Of a stretch of 64,000 nt of DNA, positions 56,655 to 64,000 are shown piece by piece. Below the pieces are notes generated by a model that saw only the letters and a program-made list of their open reading frames with translations, was not told the DNA's origin and searched no databases. Location: positions 8,233,410 through 8,297,409 of the forward strand of contig NC_081549.1 of the NCBI RefSeq assembly GCF_901000735.1, given 5' to 3'. The DNA comes from Corylus avellana (lineage: Eukaryota > Streptophyta > Magnoliopsida > Fagales > Betulaceae). Both the position numbers and the translations under genes were made by a program. Every line of letters begins with the position of its first letter. Position 1 is the stretch's first letter.

Positions 56655-58070
56655 AACACAGCAAAATCATCCGTATCACATCTGGTATGAAGAATTTCCA
56701 CCATCTGCAGAAAGTCAGCCCCATCCACAGCACATTTTTGGAATACTCTCTTGCTACAACCCCACACATCCATTGCTGCTGGACAGCACCAAATGGCATG
56801 GAGAACTGTTTCTGGCTCCTTCTCACAGATTGGGCAAAAAGGTTCTTTCACCACCCTCCTTCTTAGGAGATTATCCTTTGTAGGCAATAAATTGTGACAA
56901 GCTCGCCAAAAGAAATTTTTTGCCGCGTTTGGAATCGATAATTTCCATATCGTCTTCCATATACTGCTCCCCTCCCGCTGTATTGAACCTTCTGGGCTCT
57001 TACTTATTTCCATTTCCTTTGCTAAATGGTAAGCACTCTTAACGGAAAAAATTCCAGAATTTGTACACCGCCAAATCTGGAGGTCCGGCTGGTTTGTATG
57101 ACTAATTGGTATGGAATTTATGGCTGCAATCTCCTCCTCTGTGAAAATACGGTACAAGAGATTTTGGTTCCAATCAATCCTTTCCCAATCTATAAGCTCA
57201 TTCACCTTGCTGTTTTGAGACAGCACTTTCAGTGGAGAGTGAACTTTGAATGTAGAAGGAATTGGAATCCAACTATCGCCCCAAATTCGTGTAGATTGGC
57301 CATTTCCAATTCTCCAAATTGTCCCAGCCTCAATGAGGTCTCTAGTGCCTTGAATACTCCTCCAAGCGAAAGATGGTTTCGTTCCCAACTTTGCTTCCAT
57401 AAATGAAGAATTTGGGTAATATTTTGCCTTTATGATTCGTGCCGTAAGACTCTCGGGATTTTTCAAGAGACGCCAACCTTGTTTCGCCAAAAGAGCCTTA
57501 TTAAAACTCACCAAATCTCTAAATCCCATACCTCCACGATCTTTTGACAGCCCCATCTGGCTCCACCTCATCCAATGTATACGCTTTTCATTCTCTTGAT
57601 GACTCCACCAAAACTTCTGCATAAGGGAATTTATCTCGAAACATAATCCTTTAGGGAGAAGGAAGATGCTCATGCTATAAGTCGGAATGGCTTGGATCAC
57701 TGCCTTCAGTAACACCTCTTTCCCCGCTTGTGATAGAAATTTCAGCTTCCAATCTCCTAACCGTTGCCTTACTCTGTCTCTGACACTTTTGAACGCCTGC
57801 TTACGTGATCTTCCCACAAGGGCTGGCAAGCCAAGGTATTTATCATATCTTTGTGTTGCTGGGATCCCTGACAACCTTAAGATTTTCTGCTGTGATTCTG
57901 GAGTTGTGTTACGGCTAAAAAAGAGAGACGTTTTAGCTTGGTTTAAGCGCTGTCCCGAGGCCATCTCATAAGCATGTAAAATCCTTGTCCATCGTTGCCA
58001 ATGTAGAGGGGTTGCTTTGCAGAACAACAGGCTATCGTCGGCAAAAAATAAGTGACTTAATCGGGGTCTT
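56645..58070 (-). CDS. L1 ORF2 fragment: RT palm end, thumb and zf-RVT
   Basis: An open frame of about 475 residues. It starts at the catalytic FADD motif and continues with GQRLNQAKTSLFFS, YLGLPALVGRSRKQAF, WKLKFLSQAGKEVLLKAV, MSIFLLPKG, GGMGFRDLVSFNKALLAKQ, and the zinc-binding RT domain (IWKLSIPNAAKNFFWRA..LLPTKDNL..CPICEKEPETVLHAIWCC). RT copies LINE RNA at the target nick. The fingers, most of the palm and the endonuclease are missing, so it cannot move by itself. It ends by frameshift near 56650. Confidence 0.9.
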
Positions 58071-59895
58071 CTCTTTGTCACTCAATGTACATGACATATG
58101 CACACACGTGTCTGCATGGTTGTAGGTTGTAGGGAGCTAGAGGTGCAATATGGTGCTTTGATGGCTCACAAAACACTTAGCACAAAACACTAGTGTGTAA
58201 CGATCGTGATCGATCGTTAAATTTTGGATGATTGTTATTATGAGATCTAGTGCTTGATTTGAATTGAAAGATGCTAATAAGCATGTTTCACTAGTTGAAT
58301 TTACTTGAGTGTTAATAATATGATCGTAAGATTAAATGAAGAGAAATTTAACAGTCAAATTTAAGTAAGTGTTACTAATAAATATGATTTAATGGTTATA
58401 ATTGCTGGTTTTGTTACCCTTGAAGGGTTGGCTATTTCTATAGCATGACATATATAGCTGCTCTAATGTATTATGTTTTATTATGCAATAAAATTCTCCC
58501 ATTAATCGGGTTAAAAAAAAAAAAAAACATACACACAATTTGATTGGATATATAAATAAGGTTTTGTTAAGGGGACAAAAATATCTTATAAACTGAAAAT
58601 TCCTCCTACTCAGTGTCTAAATATGTCATGTATCCCTAACATCGTTGAGAAATACATAATTTTTAGGAGAAATTTCATAAAACTTTCTTAAACTTGCACG
58701 CGTTTTGAAATTACCATCTAAAGTTTAAAAACCTTTTATTAGGGATACCGAATTTTCAATTTCTTTCAATTACTCCCATTACGTTAGGATTTTCCGTTAA
58801 ATCTTGTCAAAATTTTCAAAAATATCTCTGTTTTTTATTAAAAAAAAATAAAAAAATTGTAAAGATTCAAGCGTTTATTTTGTTTTATATATATATAAAA
58901 AAACATATTTGCAATATTTTTGAAAAATCTTTGCAAATATTTTTTATTTTTAAAAATGGGGTATTTTGAAAATTTTGACAAGATTTAACTGAAAATCTTA
59001 ATGGATACCCTTAGTTTTAAACTTTAAGGATAGTGTCAAAACGAGTAGAAGTTCTAGAAAGTTTTTGTAAAGTTTCTCATGTTTTTTTAATAGTGCATAT
59101 TTCTCATATGCTTTCTTTTTTTTTTTTAAAAAAAAAAAACACAACGCTTTAAGAGATTGAATTAAAGAAATTCTTACTATTCAATTAATAAAAAGGAATT
59201 TACTCTTTTACCCCATTGTCTAACCGCTTTTGAAGGCGGTTAGGAAAAACCATTAACTACCTAGGCGGTTACGGTTAAAGGTCTTAGGTTTTGAAAAAAC
59301 TGCTAACTGCTAACCGCCTTTATATATATAATAGATGAAACAATGTTGTTTTTGTATTTAAATATATAGAGAAATTTAGAAATGATGTCGTATGTAGTAT
59401 GTAATTTTCTACCATCAATATATATTATTCGTAAGCCAAATTAATACATCAGGAATTCCATTAGATTGTGGGTGTTGAAACTTGACCTTGACTTTTAATT
59501 AACCCTAACTATGGTACATTTAATTAAAAATGGTATCATGATTATATAAATCACTTTGATGGTGCATTAATCTAGTGCTAAATTGAAGGGACTTTGAATC
59601 GTGCATTCAGTTACCTGGCCTGCAAGCAAGTTACCACATATAAACGTATTTTCTGAGTCTTGCTGAGCTAGGTCCCAAATTGCTAGCTTTCAAAGTGCCG
59701 TGTTAGAAAGGTTAATTAAAAGTAGAATAAAACCATGGCAAATATCGTTAAAGTTAACTTCCTCTAATTGGACCAATCTTTTTTTTCAAAACTCTTGATG
59801 GCAGTAACCACATAAAATGCCATAGCCTTTGGAATAAGAAAGGGTGCTGGACAAGTTTCTTCTTCGTCGTTGTTTTCTTTTTGGGTCAACTGGAG

Positions 59896-60354
59896 GAGTT
59901 CTGCTATCAGGCTGCCAAGAATCAAATAAGTGTCTGCTAAAGTCTGACGTGGCTTTACTAAAAAAAAAAAAAAAAAATTGTAGAAAAATCTCTTTTCCTA
60001 ATCCTGCTAGATTTTATTTTGTTTTTATTTTTTATTTTTTGTTAAATTTTTATGAGTTAATATTTAGTTTTTAATGTCTCAAAATTTATTTTTGGATTTA
60101 AAACTAAAACCTAGGGGTGGAAGGTTAACCCTTTAGGGATGATATCACTTAAAAAAGGATTTTATCATTCTAAATTTAATGTTAATACTTCAAATTTAGT
60201 GATAATATCTCAAATTTGAATTTTTCTTTAATATCTCTTTTCTTCAATTTAAAAAACAAATTAAAAAAAAAGAAAAGAAAAGAAGAGATGAAATAAAAAG
60301 AAAGAGGCAGATGTCTGACGTTTGAGACGTTTGAGGCCGCCGGAAATCTCAATT
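59896..60354. mobile_element. MITE of the GAGTTCTGCTATCAGGC family, copy 2
   Basis: Counterpart of 47141-47599, offset 12755, no visible change in the ends. Confidence 0.75.
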
Positions 60355-60637
60355 CCAACTGCAATGCATGGAAAATTAAGAAACAGATTCTGGTCTGATG
60401 GGTTGTCATCCAAGACCAAAACGGGTCAAGTCGTTGCCCTCCAATCACGGGCAACAGATTGATCATAAACCTCTTGGAGCCATCAGCCATGCATGTGGCC
60501 GGTAACATTAAACGAGGAGAAAAGTGAAAAGGATGTCTAATTTAAAAGCCTCCATGTGAAAATGGGAAAAATTTAAAGCCTCCACGTAAATTCAGGCCTT
60601 AACAAAGGCTAGCCCACGAATTGGAATAATTAGCTGC

Positions 60638-60680
<43 letters not shown>

Positions 60681-60799
60681 ACTTTGAGTAGGACAAAAAT
60701 TTTCTCTAAATCAGTTTGGAGAAAATTTTCTTCGACTTAATTTAATAAATGCCAAGTATCATATTACCATAAACGAGGTCGTTTTTATTTAAAAAAAAT

Positions 60800-61314
60800 G
60801 GTTAATTACATTTTTAGTATCTATGTTTGTAGATTTTATTTTTTCCAATCTGGGGTTCAAATCCAATCACAATGGTACATGACTTATGGGAAAATACCAA
60901 CTTAGTAGCTTAGTTAGGTTCTGTCACATGTGTCATCACATAAAAATGTCATGCGTGTCAAAAAATAAAAAAATTAATAATTTAAAAACTAAACCCAATT
61001 TTATTTTATTTTTTTTGAAATTTTATGGGGTAGCCCGGCCACCCCCAATGGCCAGAAAGGGGTGGCCGAAACCACCCCATAAATTTTTTTTTTTTTTTTT
61101 TAGAGGGTTTAGTTTTTAATAAATTTTTATTATTTTTTTAGGACACATTCTATATGATGATACGTGACATTTCGTTAGTTTGAGCTAACAAAACCTAACA
61201 AAGGTACTAAGTTGATCTTTTTCCCGTAAGTCAAGTACAATTTGTGATAAGATTTGAACTCCATATAAGAAAAAAAAAAAAGTGCAAATTTAGGTACTAA
61301 AAATGTAATTAACC
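60800..61314. mobile_element. Complete 515-bp MITE with GC-rich central hairpin
   Basis: The ends GGTTAATTACATTTTTAGTA and (inverted right end) GGTTAATTACATTTTTAGTA match over 20 bases and the arms continue to pair (GTTCAAATC, ATCACAA, TACATGAC/TACTTGAC). The centre has GGGGTAGCCCGGCCACCCC and GGGGTGGCCGAAACCACCCC (61026-61079). Confidence 0.85.
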
Positions 61315-62022
61315 TTAAAACAAAATTAAACTTTCTAATTTTTATTTTAAAATTTTTTCTTTAAAAAGTGGTTAGCGGAGGTGGTTAGTGAATTTTACTA
61401 ACCACCTTTTCACTCCTACCTACCATTTTCCTCCCTCTTGTCATAAAAGTTTTTTTGTTTTTGTTTTTGTTTTAATATATATATATATATGTATATATAT
61501 ATTGGCTTCTCCACTTCGTTATTTTTTAATGGTGTTTGCATTTTAGCAAGGAAAGAGCAAAAAAAAAAAAAAAAAAAAAAAGGAGTTTGAAAAATTTGAA
61601 AAGGTAAGATAGGTAGAATTTGGTAGCTAAGATAGACCCGCAGAAAACAACTTAAAAAGGGTTGTTGCGTAAGGAGGAGACGAACAATAGGCAGTCTCCC
61701 AAATTTGGCTTCTTCTAGACAGCTCTTTCTCATGCGCACGCGCAATTGGTTTTTTAATCTTCTTAATTTCTATTTTTTTTTTTCTTTTTAGATATCAAGT
61801 GGGGAAATACAATCTTCCTCATTTCTTTTTAATATACTTCCATTTTCTTTTATTTATTTAATTACTTTTAATCCTCAAGTGGGGAAATGCAATCTTGCTC
61901 ATTAATTTGTTTTTAATATACTTAAATTTTCTTTTATTTTCTGCCCTTAAATCGCAGCCATCAGAAAATCCTAGGGAAGTAATATCCTAAATAATAAATA
62001 TCTTCTCCCCACCAGCCACCAC
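61315..62022 (+). promoter_or_regulatory. Upstream region of the bHLH gene
   Basis: It contains a TA microsatellite (61474-61501), an A22 run (61559-61581), an E-box-type CAATTG at 61742, and a tandem duplication of about 80 bp starting TCAAGTGGGGAAAT at 61795 and 61875. Cis elements beyond this cannot be assigned by eye. Confidence 0.5.
61795..61945. repeat. 80-bp tandem duplication upstream of the bHLH gene
   Basis: Two copies of TCAAGTGGGGAAATRCAATC, then TTAATATACTT and ATTTTCTTTTATTT at the same spacing, 80 bp apart. Confidence 0.8.
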
Positions 62023-62028
62023 TATAAA
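62023..62028 (+). promoter_or_regulatory. TATA box of the bHLH gene
   Basis: TATAAA in the context CCACTATAAATGG, 70 bp before the chosen start codon. A transcription start near 62055 is expected. Confidence 0.6.
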
Positions 62029-62097
62029 TGGTGAATGAATATTCATGTTTATGAGCATCTAATTATTTCTTACGAAAATAAACAGACCAACGTCAAC

Positions 62098-62391
62098 ATG
62101 TTAGCGCTATTCCCACCACCATTGTTATGGACGACGACGACGTCGTTGGAGGAGAGCATAAGCCATAATCATGAGCAGCAGCAGAGCTACGTTTACAAAG
62201 ACACTGAGTATAAGCTATCTCAACCGCAGGATCATGATCAACATCGGTTTCCGAAATTGGCGAGTTTTAACGGCGACCCGGCCATGGTGGTTAAGAAGCT
62301 TAACCACAATGCTAGCGAGCGTGATCGTCGCACGAAGATGAATACTTTGTACTCCTCCCTCCGCTCCGTACTTCCCGCTGCTGATCAAACA
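62098..62391 (+). CDS. Subgroup Ib bHLH transcription factor (ORG2/ORG3, bHLH38/39/100/101-like), exon 1
   Basis: 98 codons. It starts MLALFPPPLLW, the conserved N-terminus of subgroup Ib, which is why this ATG was preferred over the in-frame one at 62035. A polar His/Gln-rich stretch follows, then GDPAMVVKKLNHNASERDRR with the H..E..RR basic-region residues that read E-boxes, and helix 1 (MNTLYSSLRSVLPAADQT). The donor GTAATT after AADQT is the usual intron position in this subgroup. Arabidopsis members pair with FIT to activate iron-uptake genes under iron deficiency. The loop, helix 2 and the rest are beyond the window. No lesion is seen. Confidence 0.9.
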
Positions 62392-64000
62392 GTAATTTAC
62401 TCTTTCTCTCCCCTTTCTTTTCAGCATTCCCAGCAGATTTCTTATAAGAAAGTCTGTTTCCTAAGTTTAAAAAATATGTCTAAAAAGTCTAAAAAAAATT
62501 TCACATCAGACTCCTTAAAGGAACCCTAAACATTAGGATTGCTACAGTGGAACTCAATTTTTTTGGGTTCCACTATTGCAATCCTTATAATTATTAAAAT
62601 AAAATAAAAATTATTCTCTCAATTCTCTCCTCTCATATATATAATATAATAAAAAAAATCAAATATTTTAATGATATATGGAATGATTAAGGGATGCTAT
62701 TGGGGTGCATTTTGACATAGGGAAGCAAAAAGTAGTTTGGATCCTTAAATGTAAAAAAATAACGAGAAAGCTGATGAGATGCTCTAACTTTTGCTGAGCA
62801 AATATATATATAAAAGAAAATTATTGCGAAAAACAAAACCCGCAACAATAAGGATCCTTGCAATTTCCTAGCTAGGATTTTAAAATTTCAAAATTTAGAC
62901 TGTAGTTTGCATCAACCGACCGAAAAAAAAAATGTTGCTTATTATAAATGTGACATGTTATTAATGGAGTTAAAAAGAATTCCTTCCAAATGACTAGTTC
63001 TTTACTTTCACAAAAATGCTTTATTCTTTAGAAAACCAAATGAGTTAAAGCTTTTAGAACTTGATATAAAAATCGGTTAAAATATATCCATGAATGTTGA
63101 CATTTTTTAAGTGGTTCGATGTAAAAAAGGACCTGAATTTCTTAATTTTAAAAAGTTGCACAGAATCTTGATCCGGGTGGGTTACCGAAGGCGAATGAAG
63201 CTTTGACCTTCATTGATGGCATCTTGAATAACTCATAAGGGGTGATAGTATATACTTCAACTATACTCTAACTTGTTCCCGTTTGTCTAGGGGAGGATGA
63301 GTGTCTGGATAATCTTTTTTCCTGAAAATTCACAAACCCTATTTAGCTTTTGTTATTTAGGTAAGCGTAAAAGGAAATCTCTTAGAGATATTGTTGTAAA
63401 GATTTGGCTGCTACTGTCTATCTCATCTGGAAAGAGAGGATATTTGAGGTTAGTTTCTAAGAAAATAGATGTCTCCAAACCATTGTGTTGAGGTTAATTA
63501 AGAATTTTCTTAATTAAATGGATTATAGTTGTGTCACCCGCCCAGGAGTGTTAAACGAGCAAGCCGTTTGCGAACGAGCTTAGGATTGGCTCGTATAAGT
63601 TAGGCTAGTGCTCGACTCGATTATTAAATGAGGTGTTTCGTGAACACAAATGCTGGCTTGAATATTAAACAAGGCAAGCTCAGCTCGACTCAGTTAGGCT
63701 CATAAGCAGCTCGAATTGGTAGTTGTTCACACATAGTTGTTCATTTTAATATTAAAAATTGATGATTTTTTTTTTTTTTTCCTAATAGCATCCTTTTATT
63801 ATAAAATGATGCATATCCACTCTCTTCAAAACTAAGTGTCTTGCTGTCTTGACTCAGGCTCCATACTCGGCAAGCCAAGCTAAGCAAATGCTTATATGTA
63901 AGCTGGCTTCTTGAGCCGTTTAAGAGTACTTGAAGTTTAAATTTATAATGTCCCCAAGAGGTAGCTCAATCGGCTGGGACCACACTTAATGAAGTGGAGG
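62392..64000 (+). other. First intron of the bHLH gene, open to the right
   Basis: No match to the expected second exon (KKLSIP...-type helix 2 start) appears before the window end, so the intron exceeds 1.6 kb. The part 63540-63930 is rich in GCTCG/CGAGC motifs common in plant repeats. No other gene was seen. Confidence 0.6.
63956..64000 (+). mobile_element. Possible tRNA-derived SINE head, cut by window end
   Basis: GAGGTAGCTCAATCGGCTGG resembles a Pol III A box (TAGCTCAATCGG at 63962-63973) and the head of plant tRNA-related SINEs. The B box would lie beyond the window. Confidence 0.45.

Larger units (their letters stand above)
55915..58070 (-). mobile_element. 5'-truncated L1 insertion, absent from the other copy
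   Basis: A 2.15-kb insertion between CACT and CTCTTTGTCACTC of the sequence seen at 45311. A T run at 55915-55922 is the poly(A) tail on the minus strand. The element begins within RT at RPRLSHLFFADDSLLF. No target-site duplication longer than one base can be seen. Confidence 0.9.
48592..61219. repeat. Second copy of 37917-48491 (probable unmerged haplotype overlap)
   Basis: It is collinear over the whole 10.57 kb with scattered single-base and small indel differences, plus a 2.15-kb L1 at 55915-58070. Examples of differences: AGAGTCGTGACAG versus AGAGTCATGGCAG, and CATATGTAGAAG versus CACATGCAGAAA. Confidence 0.9.

Noticed and set aside
48592..61219. True tandem segmental duplication of the MULE region
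   Set aside because: Possible, but the exact 100-N gap and mutual overhangs fit unmerged haplotype contigs better; kept only as the alternative.

Overview
This is plant nuclear DNA, most likely from a woody eudicot. It is AT-rich, has intron-split genes with GT..AG borders, and is dominated by nested LTR retrotransposons, L1-type LINEs, a Mutator-like element (MULE) and MITEs. The species cannot be fixed from the sequence. Only two host genes are visible. The first is the 3' half of a NOL10/ENP2-like gene (nucleolar WD-repeat/NUC153 protein of 18S rRNA processing), + strand, about 1-32931. The second is exon 1 of a subgroup Ib bHLH transcription factor (the ORG2/ORG3, bHLH38/39/100/101 iron-deficiency group), + strand, 62098-62391.

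Layout, left half. A NOL10 exon ends at base 76 and the next begins at 24773, so one intron is about 24.7 kb. It holds a short L1 tail, a solo LTR, and a nest of LTR elements. A 5'-truncated Copia (A, +) is split by a complete Copia (B, -, 3775-21974). Copia B is itself split twice: by a 3060-bp palindrome made of two head-to-head LTRs flanked by a perfect 5-bp target-site duplication, and by a Ty3/Gypsy element of the Athila/Tat type (8714-18402). The next large intron (25197-30077) holds an L1 relic that carries a 444-bp insertion and a 430-bp MITE. NOL10 shows a T-run frameshift, a weak splice donor and a scrambled RGG tail, so this copy is either decaying or carries sequence errors.

Layout, right half. 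A MULE with long terminal inverted repeats spans 34627-44806. It holds a degenerate MuDR-type transposase (+) and, convergent to it, a GRF-type zinc-finger gene (-), a two-gene layout like that of MuDR. Inside lies a small non-autonomous LTR element (TRIM-like) with its own MITE. At 48492-48591 there are exactly 100 N. The sequence after the gap (48592-61219) repeats 37917-48491 almost base for base, with one 2.15-kb L1 added at 55915-58070. The simplest reading is two overlapping haplotype contigs left unmerged across a scaffold gap, not a biological tandem duplication; the L1 would then be present on one allele only.

The right edge carries a MITE, the bHLH gene with a TATA box and an 80-bp tandem duplication in its upstream region, and the start of a tRNA-derived SINE-like sequence. 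I found no CRISPR array, operon or bacterial feature. The most unusual structures are the LTR palindrome with a target-site duplication, the MULE with a GRF zinc-finger gene in the position of mudrB, and in-frame tandem amplification of symmetric exons inside the MULE transposase gene.
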